64,000 bases of DNA from Phascolomyces articulosus (Eukaryota; Mucoromycota; Mucoromycetes; Mucorales; Lichtheimiaceae), in NCBI GenBank assembly GCA_025677815.1, contig JAIXMP010000009.1, forward strand, positions 1,488,001 to 1,552,000, read 5' to 3'. The notes beneath the pieces were generated by a model that saw only the letters and a list, made by a program, of their open reading frames with translations, had not been told where the DNA came from and ran no database searches. This document shows, in pieces, positions 37,731 to 50,300 of this stretch. Both the position numbers and the translations under genes were made by a program. Numbering within the stretch: position 1 is the first letter of the stretch; the number at the start of each line of letters is the position of its first letter.

Positions 37731-37740
37731 CCAGTGTATA

Positions 37741-38243
37741 GGGTGTCATGAAAAAAGGTGAATAATCAAAAAGATGCACCTTTTTTTTGTGCACTTATAT
37801 AATTTCAAAATATCTTGTTGAACTGTTACATTCCATATATCAAACAGTAATATGTATATGCAAGAAAAATTTAACAACAATAATAAATATATACACCAAT
37901 AAGTCGGTATGAAGCTACCGGGTATGCTAAAACCAAATTGCCCATAATAGAAATATACACTAGATCACCCGTTTAATATCATCAATGATTATATACTAAT
38001 TACCAGCTATAGAGCCATATAACCTATATATTATAAAAATAATGAATGTATAAAGATATAAAGACTTACTGAAATTTAGAAATTATTATAAATTATATGA
38101 AGAGTAATTCTCGTTTTTTTTACTTAGAGGAACAAGCACAGAAAAAAAGGTGCACTTTTCGATTTCTCACTTGGTCGGTGTAGCTTTTACCGGTCACAAA
38201 AAAAGGCGCACCTTTTTGAATGTGCACCTTTTTTCTTGTTTCC
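37741..38243. mobile_element. MULE-like MITE with 10-bp TSD
   Basis: A 503-bp non-coding element with long imperfect terminal inverted repeats of about 55 bp. The left end is GGGTGTCATGAAAAAAGGTG and continues ATCAAAAAGATGCACCTTTT. The right end, reverse-complemented, is GGGGAAACAAGAAAAAAGGT and continues ATTCAAAAAGGTGCGCCTTT. The 10-bp sequence CCAGTGTATA occurs immediately outside both ends (37731-37740 and 38244-38253). A long TIR with a TSD of 8-11 bp is characteristic of Mutator-like elements. No transposase is encoded. The ends do not match the two autonomous MULEs at 42861-58409, so it belongs to a different family. Confidence 0.7.
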
Positions 38244-38439
38244 CCAGTGTATACTAGGTATGTGTTTAGTGTAACCAGATAAGATGCACCACCCATAATC
38301 ACTAAGCTTTCGTTGCGAAAAATCGACTGTGTTTCGACTAGATTTCCCTCTGCTTAGGAACTGCACCAATAAAAACCAATTGCAAGTTGCAAGGTATGGA
38401 TTCATTAAGTTTTTCTAAAAGAGTAGCGAAAAGCGTGTA

Positions 38440-38870
38440 TTGTGCAAAACATGAGAATGCAAAAAACGTGGGCCGGATATGCATTTGTGGATATACTTAT
38501 CGAAATAGCGTGGACTGCTTCCAAAATGCTATATTGGATAACAGAAAAATTTGTGCGAATGTATGAAAGACGATGTAATTTATATTTGTGGGTGGTCCTG
38601 TTCCCTCTTATAAACTGTTGGATATCCAGGATAAAATTGATAATGGTTTTAGGTTGTCTTAGAAGCGACTCAAGTCTTTGGTGTCTATGGTGTTAAGTGG
38701 AATAACATTTAATTCCGATGATGTTGTTTTGCTATTTGGAAAGAAATCTCCATTGGCAATTAACGGTTTGTTCTGTAGGCAGTTATCTGGCGTTTTTAAG
38801 TAGTGGCATTTTAGAAAATGATGAAACAAAAGGATGGCTATGGCTCATAAAATAAAAGAAAGAAATCATG
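38440..38870 (+). pseudogene. degraded ORF of unknown origin with in-frame stops
   Basis: One frame starting near 38451 stays protein-like for about 120 codons (HENAKNVGRICICGYTYRNS early, FNSDDVVLLFGKKSPLAING late) but is interrupted by TGA, TAA and TAG. Each stop could come from CGA, CAA or CAG by one C-to-T change. The cysteine pair in RICICG hints at a metal-binding or transposon-derived segment. I do not recognise the family. It lies between a MITE and a LINE relic, which supports a transposon source. Confidence 0.35.
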
Positions 38871-39379
38871 ATTACTATATCATATCCACGCAAATTACAA
38901 ACGATAATGCATGATAGTTTAAACGGTCGATGGATCCAGTATTGACGTTACATAGTGTTTAGTTACGCAGCGTTATCTTGCTCTGTTGGAAATCTATGAC
39001 CTTCCCAATGTCAGTTTTTTTTTTTAATCTTTTGCATTAAACTTATCCAGAATTTCATTTTAAACACATTTAACGCTATGTTTTTGTAAAATATGATATT
39101 TACCAAACAGTAGATAGCTTTTGAAAAAACGTATATTTTTTAACGGTTTTAATCAACATGCACCACAGCATATTATCACCCTTTTGTATTTGTGACAATT
39201 AAAACGCTTTCCCAGTCATTATAGTCGTATTACTTCTTGATTAAGTGCTTAGCAAGAAGCAATTGTACTTCCCTGTTATTTTTTTTATGCTGTATAATTT
39301 TAATGAAGAGAAGGCCGACTTTATAGTCTGGGTGAGGCATAGAAAAAAACAAATATATTTTAATACAAGTTACTCCTCA

Positions 39380-40170
39380 ACCATGCCAAAGATCTTTATA
39401 TATGGTCCTCTTTTTGGTTATATCCGAAGACGTAATTATTCTGATACTATTCCACACCGTATTTTATGCTCTAAATTCTTTCGTGATCTTGGTGAAGGTC
39501 ATGTACTTTTGCTTGAAGTCTTTGCTCGACTTTGTCTTCCATATGATAACGAAGGTGGTGATCATATCGGTCGTCTGGATAATATTGATGCGACTCCACT
39601 TTCCACTAGTATTTTCCTTACATTATCTACATGGTCTACTGAATCCTTTCGTTCTGTACGTGGTGTGTCCGCTTCCTCCCCCACTATATCTTCCAAGCCC
39701 CACTTGTCTTATTGATCTTGGCCAGTGGAACACTCACCTCGCAATATCTGGTTCTGTGCCCTCCATGGTACTCACCCCACTGGTCAACGGCTCTTTCATT
39801 TCAGCCTATCCCACATTGAATCGCCTAAATGTTGTCTTTGTGGTCTATAAACCGATGATCCCGTCCACTTCCTTCTACTCTGCCCCAAAAATACTCTGCT
39901 TGGCAATTGGTCTGAAGACGTCAATATTATGCTGAACCGTTATTTGATCCTTCACATAACCTTTTTCCTGCTTTCCTCCCACAATCCGTACAAAAAGAAG
40001 ATGCAATACCACCAAGACCCACTGTCGTTGCTTGTATTATCCAAGAAATATGAAGATTCATCTTTCATGATAAACCTTTATTTCCTCATCTGGTTGCCTC
40101 CCGATATTCGGTCCTCATTGAGTTATCCCGCCCATCCGAGCTTCGTGGGTTGCCACTTGGTCTTTCTATA
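39380..40170 (+). mobile_element. LINE relic, C-terminal zinc-binding region
   Basis: Starting near 39384 (MPKIFIYGPLFG) the sequence reads through a region like the post-RT part of a LINE ORF2. A frame change then leads to SPKCCLCGL, an in-frame stop, TDDPVHFLLLCPKN and a tail with WRFIFHDKPLFPHLVAS. The Cys/His spacing resembles the RT-associated zinc-binding domain, and the tail resembles the relic at 3486-4505 (IWQAHWKFIFDGQTF). Stops and frameshifts show it is inactive. No endonuclease or RT core is present, so the copy is 5' truncated. Confidence 0.6.
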
Positions 40171-40422
40171 AATTATTAATATAAAAACACACTCTTCCAT
40201 CCCCTCTCTCTTTACTTGTTTTAGCGATTTTGTTAACGGTATAAACGAGCGCCCTTCGCACTCCTCACTCTCATAGATAGTTGTTTCCCTTCTCTTACTT
40301 CTCATCAATCATGAACGTTCGCGAGCCGCCTCTATTAATTTGGAACGCGGGGTTGTTTTATCTTTTATACACTAATAAAATTTTGATAACTGAGGTCACC
40401 AACCTCCCTAAAAAAATCAACC

Positions 40423-41346
40423 ATGCCTAAGTACATTTCACCACCTAAAAGATCAGACGGTAAACATGGTGAAGAATTAGCATCAAAAATGAAGTATGAA
40501 ATATTTCCGTTTTGTTATGGAGACAATTTTGAAGGGAAATACTGTTACCAAATTTTAGCAAAATGTCTTGATCGACTTGGAGGTAATATAATAATCGAAA
40601 TGTTTTAGTTTATTAAAAAAAACTTCACTCTTACATTAATTAAATTTGTACTTTTTTAATGGCTCCACATATTAATCATAATATTAGATGTCATTTTAAG
40701 CGGATTACCAAAAGGTTATGTTTTGGCTGGGAAAAGACATCCTAGTGGGCGCGTAGAACGCTATATATTGGGTAACATTTATAAATTTGTTAATACTCTG
40801 CCATTATCTGAAGGTTAACGTATAAATTTAATATTAGGCCATCCATCAGGAAAGATATACCGGTCGGCTAGTAAGTATGGTTTTTTTATATATAATCTCA
40901 TCAAAACAATGGCTACTTCGTAATACCTCTAATATCGGCATGAAGAGGGATTTATTCCGCATCTCAAATGGCTCCAATCTAGAAACAAAAATAGTATATG
41001 TAAATGTACTTTGTGTCCCGTAAATCCTCACACAATTGCATCACAACGAACTATAAAAAATTCAAAAAGAGTACTTCAAGAAAAGAGGGATCTCACACAA
41101 CAGCGATCATCTATATCAATGGTCAACAATATAAAAATGAAGAAATCTTTGAAGCGAGAACAAGATTTACTATCAGGTCAACAAGAAAATACACAGGCAA
41201 AACGGCCAGAAATTAAATCAAATAGTAAAATACGATTGATGGAATATGTGTATATAGAATCGCCACCACACCCAAAAGATTTACCTATACCCGATTATAT
41301 TGATATTCCTGATTTAATATTACCGACAAACCATTGTTTAAATTAA
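40423..41346 (+). CDS. Clr2-like silencing-domain protein
   Basis: Predicted 225-residue protein from four exons: 40423-40582, 40688-40771, 40838-40870 and 40946-41346. The middle resembles the N-terminal domain of fission yeast Clr2, part of the SHREC heterochromatin-silencing complex. The motifs in order are LPKGYVLAGKRHPSGRVERY, HPSGKIYRSA, FIPHLKWLQSRNK and a CKCTLCP cysteine cluster. The remainder is basic and Lys/Gln-rich, with a C-terminal Pro/Ile/Asp segment. It is much shorter than full Clr2, so only the reader-like domain is present; a role in chromatin silencing is inference. The gene is convergent with TRAX, the two stop codons being about 50 bp apart. Confidence 0.65.
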
Positions 41347-41395
41347 GAAGTGTATGTATGTATGTCCGTATCATTTTACATTACAAGTATCATTA

Positions 41396-42775
41396 TTATT
41401 CTTCTCCTATATGTTGTCTTTCTTGATCATATCGTGACTGAACTTCACGAATAATTTGATGGTACATTTCCTTTGGATATTCACTACCTCGGATTTGGAA
41501 TGCATAACAGGCTATACAGTGATTAAACCGGCAAATTTAGATTCATGAGCGAATGAGTAAACTCACATATCAATAATATGCATTATGTTTGTTAATAATA
41601 CAGATAGTAATATTTATAATAGCTTACCTCGCTCCACTTTAGCAATACTTGATCGAAGCGCAACCATCTTTTTGTTTAATTGCGGTAATGTTGAACCAGC
41701 CAAAATATCACAATCTAATTTATAAGTAGGTATATAATTAAGATTCGTGTTCCATTTCAAAATGCAATCGCTATGGTTGAAATCTAACCTGTATTGATCT
41801 GACGTAAGAAACGGCATATTTTCAAGGCTTGCTCATATTTACCGGTAGTAATGATGTTGATTGCATATCGCGTCAATTCACCAGTAAAATCCGCTATTCC
41901 CAATATAAAATCTTCATCACGAACAAATAACCACTAAGAATAAAAAAAAATTGGTACCGATATTATTATCAGAACTAAAGTGAGTTATATTTGAAATATA
42001 TGTTTGAATTACCTGATTACCAGCTTCATCTTGAAATAAACAATTGATCTCGCTCTTGGTCACCAATGAATTGTTTTCCAGGTAATGTAAAAATGCGACT
42101 CCTTCAATCTAAATAAATATCATCAATACAGATATTTGATATTATATAAAATACTAAAATCTCCCCTGCTATACAATTTCATTGAATTATAAACATTACA
42201 AATTCTTCAAATCCTCCAGCAAAACTACGTGAATATCGATAGTAATCGGGCCCATCAATTTCAAGTGCTAAGAGTCGAAACATTTTCATTATTTCTTCTT
42301 TTTTAGTTTTTGCTTCGTCATAGTTAGTACCATTTCTCTGTGCAGCTCTACGATTCATTGTAAAAATGGTATCTCTCAGTAAACAGCTCCGTACTCTTGA
42401 TGTATATTGCTGTTGCGTGCAAGTTAAATAGAAAATTTAATATAAAATAAATAGTGGGATACTACACACCGATGTAATGCAAAGACCATTTTCTTGCTTT
42501 GTGCAGTAATATCTCTAACGATCATGTTTATGAATATAAATGATTGTATCATTGGTTCCTCTTTTCCAAATTGTATTGAGCGCTACCTTGAGACTTTGAT
42601 CACACGTTCGCGTCGATCGTGCTATAAATAAACATGGTTATTATCAATATTATTATTTAAATCAACATGATGAGAGTATATTAATCATTATTATTAAACA
42701 CGTAAAGAAATATTTCAGTCTTACATGTGCATCGAGAACATTACGTGCTTCAGTAAAAAATGGTATAATGTCCAT
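41396..42775 (-). CDS. TSNAX: TRAX (translin-associated factor X)
   Basis: Catalytic subunit of the C3PO endoribonuclease, which with translin processes passenger strands and tRNA fragments. Eight exons in transcript order: 42775-42725, 42621-42587, 42514-42466, 42409-42200, 42108-42013, 41933-41789, 41714-41628 and 41511-41396, giving 262 residues. Signature blocks are HDRRERVIKVSRDITAQSKK, GFEEFIEGVAFLHYLENNSL, FILGIADFTGELTRYAINII and KVERACYAFQIRG. The two Glu of EFIE and the Asp of GIADFTGEL match the acidic active-site residues of animal TRAX, so the protein is probably an active nuclease. The outer MULE (B) begins 85 bp upstream of the start codon. Confidence 0.93.
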
Positions 42776-42852
42776 TATTGACCAAAAATTCAAAAAGAGA
42801 AGTACTTTTCTACAAAATTTCAGATTTTGTATTTCCGAAGGAGGTGGCATAT

Positions 42853-42860
42853 AAAAAATA
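42853..42860. repeat. left TSD of outer MULE B
   Basis: AAAAAATA immediately left of GGCTA, the first bases of element B. The same 8 bp follow the right end at 58410-58417. Confidence 0.9.
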
Positions 42861-42865
42861 GGCTA

Positions 42866-43393
42866 CAGTCAACCCCCGTTTTTTGCATCCCCGCTTTTTG
42901 CAGACCCTCACTTTTTGCAGGTTTTTTTGAAAAATCTCGCTCAGTACTTAGTAAAATTGCAGATTCCTCACTTTTTGCATTTTGCAGCCTAATTTGGAGG
43001 ACCTGCAATTATCCGCTCTTAATATTCGCCACCAAGGAACCTGCAATAGCATGATTCGAACCAATGATATAATAAATTTCATAAGAATAATATATTTTTA
43101 ACTATTATAAAAGATTTTTTTTTCTATTACAGTCAACCCCCGTTTTTTGCATCCCCGCTTTTTGCAGACCCTCACTTTTTGCAGGTTTTTTTGAAAAATC
43201 TCGCTCAGTACTTAGTAAAATTGCAGATTCCTCACTTTTTGCATTTTGCAGCCTAATTTGGAGGACCTGCAATTATCCGCTCTTAATATTCGCCACCAAG
43301 GAACCTGCAATAGCATGATTCGAACCAATGATATAATAAATTTCATAAGAATAATATATTTTTAACTATTATAAAAGATTTTTTTTTCTATTA
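42866..43393. repeat. 264-bp tandem duplication of the pogo left end
   Basis: 42866-43129 and 43130-43393 appear identical by eye. Each unit runs from the TIR to the TAA stop codon of the transposase (on the minus strand). The second unit abuts the coding region. Identity implies a recent event, either local duplication or a collapsed second insertion at the TA in the stop codon. Confidence 0.85.
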
Positions 43394-45289
43394 AGCATTG
43401 AAGTAATTGGTAATTGTTGCTTGCTTTGTTTGAGATTTTTTTCTATAAATATCACGAATTTTGCGAAGCTCCTTTTTAATTGAAAGGTTTTCGGGCTCGC
43501 ATAAAATACTGATTGCTTTTTCAATTATTCTAGCCTTTTCCTGGTAAGTATGTGCTATAGGTTCAGGTTCACTTTGCAGCTCCTGTCTTTCATTATTAGA
43601 AGTTTCAGCAACAGCTGCATCCCTAACTTCTTCATCAAAAACAGTTTGGATAATCTCGTCATCGGTAAGCACTGGATGAACAGCTGCTATTTCCTCCGGT
43701 GGATTAGGATCAAAAGGATTGTTACTAACACTTTTCGCACCATATACCATAATTAAATGGTCATTGATTTGGTCAAGAGCTTCCTTTTCAGAATGATCCA
43801 ATTTACTATCCAATATTTCAGTTGCAGCTTCTACTATCTTTGTTTTTTTAAAACAATTCGTTATAGTATTAGCAGTTACTTCTTCCCAAGCATCCAAACA
43901 CCACTTTATACCCTGCAAAACATCGACCCGAAAAACATTTCCATTATTGGGAGGGAGGCCTCTATCCAATCGTTCTTGAATATCATTATATGCTGCTTCA
44001 TACTGTGAATTTCTATATATTTTTATGCATCAATACCAACCTGAAGTCTATAATCCTATGAAAATATATATTATATAATATCACGTACTTGAAATGAGTC
44101 TTGAAGCTTCTAATAATACCAGCATCCAATGGTTGCATCATTGATGTAGTGTTGGGTGGTAAGTAAAGTAATTCAATATTAGTTGGCTCATAATCACAAT
44201 AATGGCCAGAGAAGTTATCCAGCAAAAGAAGAATTTTACGGTTTTGGTGTGCCATAGCTCTATCAAGCTTTTTTAAGTATTCTTTAAAAATACTACGTGT
44301 CATCCATGCGTTGGCGTTACCACGGTAAAAAGAAAGGTCGATCTTATTTCTAAGTGTTTTGTTTTGTGGCTAATATAAAAAATAATACTTATTTGTATAA
44401 GATATAAATATAATAAATTCGACAACAATAATCAAGAATATATACCATATCAAAACTTCTTGGTTTTTTGGACTTGCCAATAAACCATGGGTACCACTTG
44501 TCAGATCCATCAGCATTTGTAGTAAAAACTACAGTCAGTCTTGATTTATCTTGCTTAGTACCTTTAAAAGGACCAGAGGCAATTGTTGTCATAGGTGCGC
44601 TTGCATAAAATATAGCAGTCTCATCCATATTGTAAATATCGCGAAGAGCATACTGCTTTGCTCTTTCTTGAATTTCTGGTAATTTAGCTAAAGCAAGTTC
44701 TAAATCTGCAGAACTGCCTTCGCCATGCAATCGTTGCATTTTCAAACCATATCTTTTCTGGAAACGATCCTGCCAGCCATTAGAAAAACCTAATCCATCA
44801 GGGATTTCCATCTTATTCTGTAAAGCTCTGGCAGCTTTTTTAATTATATCCCAGTTAATAGGAGTACGCATATAGTATCTTTGTTCAACCCATATATATA
44901 AGGCATATTCAAGTTGCTATATATTTATACACACACATACACACATATATTATTATTATTATTATTATTAATATTATTCAACTTTATTTTTATTATTTGT
45001 TTTTAGTTTAAAAGATAAATTGATATAAACATACTGGACACTTTGCACGAGACTTTTTCTTATCACTTCTCATAACACCATTCTCTTCATCAATCTTTCG
45101 TTGCGACATCTTTCTTGCCAGAGTGGTTTCATTTGGAGTACTTTCGAGTTCATACTTCGCTTTAATCCACTGAAGTAATTGTCTATTGGTGATAGCTCGG
45201 CCCGCGTTAATAACATTGCATTTGTGCTGATATGCACTATCATACATATCATCAGTGAGTTTTTGATATGAGTTTTTGACTGGGGGCAT
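43391..45289 (-). CDS. pogo/Tigger-like transposase
   Basis: Predicted 542-residue DDE transposase from four exons in transcript order: 45289-45035, 44916-44446, 44369-44089 and 44012-43391. The N-terminal 85 residues form a psq/CENP-B-type helix-turn-helix (AGRAITNRQLLQWIKAKYEL), followed by a second HTH-like region (ALYIWVEQRYYMRTPINWDI). The catalytic acids lie in YNMDETAIFY (about residue 182), LLLLDNFSGHY (about 290) and MMQPLDAGIIRSFK (about 324). The C-terminus ends QATITNYFNA, which fits the PCNA-interacting (PIP-box) pattern QxxIxxYF. Frame is preserved at all junctions and no stop interrupts it, so the copy may still be functional. The upstream methionine at 45343 was rejected because its extension is hydrophobic and atypical. 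Confidence 0.85.
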
Positions 45290-45574
45290 TATAATAAAAA
45301 AGTGTAATGAATAAAAGAAGTTTATAAAGTAAACACAACTCAAAAAAAATTTTAATTATAAATAGGACACCAATTATTCTATAATCTTACTAGTAAGTTA
45401 ATTGCAATACTTGATTATTGGATAGGTGTCATATAATAACTCATAGTAAACAGTAAGTAATCAATTAAGTTCCAGTCTGTGTAACCTTATTTTGCAGGTC
45501 CCCGCTTTTTGCAGGTCCCCGCTTTTTGCAGGTTTTTTCACAACATACCGCACCTGCAAAAAACGGGGGTTGAC

Positions 45575-45591
45575 TGTACGTCTATTTGCAC
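45575..45591. repeat. 5' TSD of the LINE
   Basis: TGTACGTCTATTTGCAC, identical to 51039-51055. It spans the last two bases of pogo, its TA duplication and the MULE B TIR, so the LINE came after pogo. Confidence 0.9.
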
Positions 45592-45689
45592 CTTTCTTTC
45601 CAATTCTCCTCACTTTTTGTGTGGGAAAATCTTTATCCATATAAAATAACGACCTTTACAAAACACTCAACACAACCTAAAACAAACCA

Positions 45690-47320
45690 ATGCTAGTCAC
45701 TCGTCGTATAATGGGAAAAACATCCACCAGACGAGATAGACAGCACTCGACAGATCCAGTAGTCGGATCACAACAATCCTCTGTCCGCCTCACCCTCAAA
45801 ACAATTAAAATTCTCAATGATAAGTTCACCTTGCATCGCTCTCAAATTGCTTGTCCCTCCTGTCATCTCAAAGATCAAATAAACCGTAGGGCAGCCAGGA
45901 AGCCAAATTGAACTCTGGAGCAAAAGCAAAAATCCCCCAATTTAATTGCAAAAACTGTAAAAAAAATTTTACACTTGCCCACCTTAAAGATATAATAGCA
46001 AGTCTCCCGAATACGATTCAGGATTTTGATGACGAAGACCAGAGTAGTATTGAAAGCTTTGATGCAACACAACCAAATAATGCCACAACAACCACAGTGC
46101 CACAACGCAACATATCAACCTCCATGACAATCGACTGGGCTGATGATATACCACTCACACGACAAACAACAGATGCGACAACAGAAAACAATGAACACCA
46201 ACCGCCTATCAACAGTACACCAACACTTTTGGAACAGTTTTCTAATGCACATTTTGAGCATCATCAAGCAATGCCAGAAGTTTTAACTGCCATGATGAAA
46301 AGAGTAGATAAACTAACGGCATTTACACAAAAACAGGAGAAACAAATTATAGATCTCCTGAATTTAACTGAATGCCTTCATGCAGTACAAAATGAATTAT
46401 CTACAGCTAAATCTCGGATTCAGGAGTTGGAAATGGAAAATAATCAACTACGTCAAAAGCAAACCAAAACTTCAATACAGACAGATGCAGTAACATCTGG
46501 AAGTCTTGAATCGAGATATGCTCCCAATTCAACACAAAATGCCACCCAACCAATTAACCCTTGGAACGACCAATATCGTGTCCAACATATGAAAAACAAA
46601 ACTCGTAACAAAGTAACTCCAGCGATAATACAAAGAAGGAAAGAAGCAGCAGCTCGCGCATTTACAGTCCCTTCAGCAACACATGGTTTCTGTTTTAAAT
46701 ACTTTCCAACACGAGGACGTAAACCAGTTTCAGAACAATGCAAAAATCTGAAAAGATTAGGTATCGACAATAGTCGTATCTTAGATATACATTATCCAGA
46801 TACGAATGTTGTTGGATTTCTCATTCACAATGACTATGAACAAGAGCTTATTGAAATAATGAAGAAGAGCAATTTAGAGCCCAATACTAACTTTGACCCC
46901 CATAATCCTAACTATTTGAAAGACCAGAAATATAAAGATCTTTCAGATGATGAAAAACTAATGCAAGCTGAAGTTATACAATATCACCGAATTTTACGTG
47001 CTATAGACTTCATTCGACAGCCAGTCAAATTCTCTGTCGCTCGTTTCTTCTGCCAAAAACAAATTATCTCACCAGAAACTTTACAAGAAGTGCTACACGG
47101 CCATTATGTTGCACCGAAACGACCCCCTAGACAAGCCTCCCCTGAAGCTATAAAGGCTGCAGCAGACCAATTTCGAACAGATTCCTTGACAGACCAGCAG
47201 GATAAGGAAACCGAAAACGAAATGATCATTGACTATAATATATTGGATAAACATGATCTCCTAAACAATCCTAAGATAACACCCAACCCCATACCCAGTA
47301 ATAAGTATGATAAACCATAA
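45690..47320 (+). pseudogene. LINE ORF1, frameshifted
   Basis: ORF1 is split between two frames. The first (45690-45911) encodes a basic N-terminus with IACPSCHLKDQ. The second frame (open from 45890 to 47320) continues with CKNCKKNF, so a CxxC...CxxC zinc finger straddles the break, which supports an original single ORF. Further on there is a coiled coil (ECLHAVQNELSTAKSRIQEL) and a folded region from FCFKYFPTRGRKPVSEQCKN onward. ORF1 proteins of LINEs bind RNA and form the ribonucleoprotein. No slippery heptamer was obvious, so an indel mutation is more likely than programmed frameshifting. Confidence 0.75.
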
Positions 47321-50300
47321 CAACACAATTAATATTATACAATGGAATGCTACTGGAATACAACGACACACAATACATACTGCACTAACAGAATTTATTA
47401 ACACTAATATATTATTTATCACCGAAACATGGCTTCTTTCCCCTAATCGCTACCCAACAAACTGGACACAATATCATACATATGGAATACCTATTCACAG
47501 CCCACATAAGACACATCGTGGACAAATGGGTATCTCCCTCCTTGTACATCCACACTGCCCCTTCCCTGTTAATCACCTACCTAATCTATCCCCCTCTTTT
47601 CAACAATACTCCCTTTCTTGTACCATTGGAGATACACTCATTCACTGCCTATATCTACCCCCTACACAAAAATTCGATGATCATCTAGCTATAGAAATAT
47701 TAGATACTCTACCAAGAGAAATTGAAGGCACCAGCCGCACAATATATTGTGGTGATTTCAATGCACGATTGGGTGAACGCATTGGAGATCACTCATATGA
47801 TAGCCGTGGCAGATTACTTACGGCATGGCTTGCCATTAATGGAATGACGGTATACAATGAAACATTAGCATATGGCGAAGCTACAAATCTCAACCCTCGG
47901 GGCTCCAGCATAGTAGACCTCTTCTTTGGCACAACACCATTACCCAATGCTTCAATGAAAATTTATGATGATACGTCACTTTCCTCTGAACACAAAGCAG
48001 TGCAGATCACATACACTGATATTTGCCCAAGTACGAATACTACAAATCGGCGAATGTGGCATTTACAAAAACTAAAAAAACCAGAAGTACGGGAAAATTA
48101 TATCAATACATTTGCATCCAAGATACAACCACTACATCAAAGAATTATACAACATATTGGAAATAAGACAACAACAACTCTAGACACGATTGAAGATTTT
48201 AACCAACAGTTGAATAACACTATATATACCACACTGGACTTAACAGTAGGACGCAAAAGCAAAGCTGCAGTTAACCGATTAAAATGGTTCTGGACACCAG
48301 AACTTGAACAAGCAAAAAACCATAGAGAAAACTGTTACAAAAAATGGCGACGAGCACAACATCCAGCAACCAAATTAAAATGGTGGTTACAACATCAAGA
48401 GGCACAAGCAAAATTCCGATTATCAGTCAACAGACGTAGGGCGGAAACATGGACTATTTTTTGTAAAAAATTAGAGGAAGGTGAATTTTCCAAAGCAACT
48501 GCAACAATGAAACGAATCAGAAAAGGTCGTACTTTACATCCAACACTCTCAGACCCACAAGGCCCTTTAGCTGCAGCAAATCGTATGGCGGATCAGCTGG
48601 AAAATATATGTGCTAGGATAACACAACCTAATTCTCAAGAGTACACTCAACTAGAAAATGAGAATCCGAATGTACATGATACAATGGAAACTGACGACTC
48701 ACCATTCACAGAAGAAGATGTTATGGAAGCTATTACAAAACTCCCAATAGGGAAAGCAGCAGGAGCTGATGGTATCAAAGGGGAAATGGTTAAACCAATA
48801 TGTGAACAGCTAACACCCTTTTTAACAGCACTCTTCCAGCTCTGCTGGAAAACTTCAATGACACCACAACTTTGGCGTTTGGCGCAGGTCCTGCCCATTC
48901 ATAAGAAAGGCCCTACTGATGACCCTGCAAACTTTAGACCAATTAGCCTTATATCTATTTTCCGCAAAATAATGGAAAAATGCATCAAAGATCTGCTGGT
49001 CTCCACGGCTCCCCCTCTGGATATTGTTCAAGCAGGTTTTAGACACCAACGAGATGCTCTTAGTCAAGCTCGCTGTCTCCATGAACTGTCGATTATACAT
49101 AACAAATATCATGGGTCTCCACCAGTTTTAATGTTCCTAGATGTATCCAAAGCATATGACACAGTTGATAGGGAGATTATTTGGAACACACTGACCCCTT
49201 ATATCCCCTATCTACTATTACACCTACTAAAAAATTTATTTGATAATGTGTCTATAGAAATTTTACTTAATAACCAAGTCTCACAGCAGTTCAACCCTGT
49301 TTCTAGGGTACTCCAAGGCTCAGTCTTATCGCCTATTCTTTACTCCCATTATATTAATTCACTACCCTCCTTGCTACGTAATGTGGAATCGCAATGGCTC
49401 TCCAATGAATATGATGAATTCCAAAACCCTCCAAGTCTAACATACAATGGTCTACATGTTAACTGCCTACTATATGCCGACGATGTGGCATTAATAGGTA
49501 CATGGGATACAATGCCTCTTTTATTAAAGGCCTGCAAGGAACACAGCAATAAAATTGGATACCAATGGAACCCGACAAAATGCATGTATATATCTGCAAC
49601 AGATCCACCAACAAATAATATACCAAACCTATATGGCATCAATATCAAACGGACAACAACTTTCACCTATTTAGGTGTACCATTTAATCAACTTGGCCTT
49701 ATTAACACTCGAGCACTAATAGAACACAATACAACAGCAGCAACCTCAGCAATGAATGTAATGGCATCAATTGGTGTCCGAGCACGATGTCTCGGCAAAC
49801 TCTTGTGTACTAGACTTTATCGCCAGTTTATTCGTCCCAAAATGGAATATGGCTTGGCTATCACTAACTTTACTAAAGATGACAGTAAAATACTACAAGA
49901 AGCACAACAAACATGTTTACGTAAAATCTATGGAACACGTAACAATAAGTCCATGGCTGTCATCCATCATCTTGGTAATCTAGAATACATGGTTGATAGA
50001 ATAGAAATCCTACAAGCAAAATTCTTCCTTCGCACCCATTACATGCCTGAAGATGCCTTACTGCCCACACTATTACCATATATCAAGCTTAGTAAAGGAA
50101 CAATGGCCTGGAACACACTGCTTCGGAAAAATGATATATGGAAAACAATGACAGAAAACAACAACGATCCAACAGCTTTAAATATTAAAGATGTAATTAA
50201 ACGACATCGACAAACAACTCACGAAAAACGATGTGCACGCAAAAACTCTGTACTTATTAATGCCTGTCGAAGAACACTAGGTATTGATCCAATTCTATGG

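Larger units (their letters stand above)
42866..45576. mobile_element. pogo/Tigger-like DNA transposon inside B
   Basis: Bounded by TA on both sides (42864-42865 and 45577-45578) and by inverted ends CAGTCAACCCCCGTTTTTTG. The right end reads GGGGGTTGACTG. It interrupts the left TIR of element B after GGCTA. The interior carries an intact-looking four-exon transposase and subterminal repeats of CCCCGCTTTTTGCAG. The left end is present twice (a 264-bp tandem duplication), so the copy is longer than a standard element. Confidence 0.9.

Noticed and set aside
45690..45911. Programmed -1 frameshift joining the two halves of LINE ORF1
   Set aside because: No X XXY YYZ slippery heptamer was seen in the overlap; with other lesions in the element, an indel is more likely.
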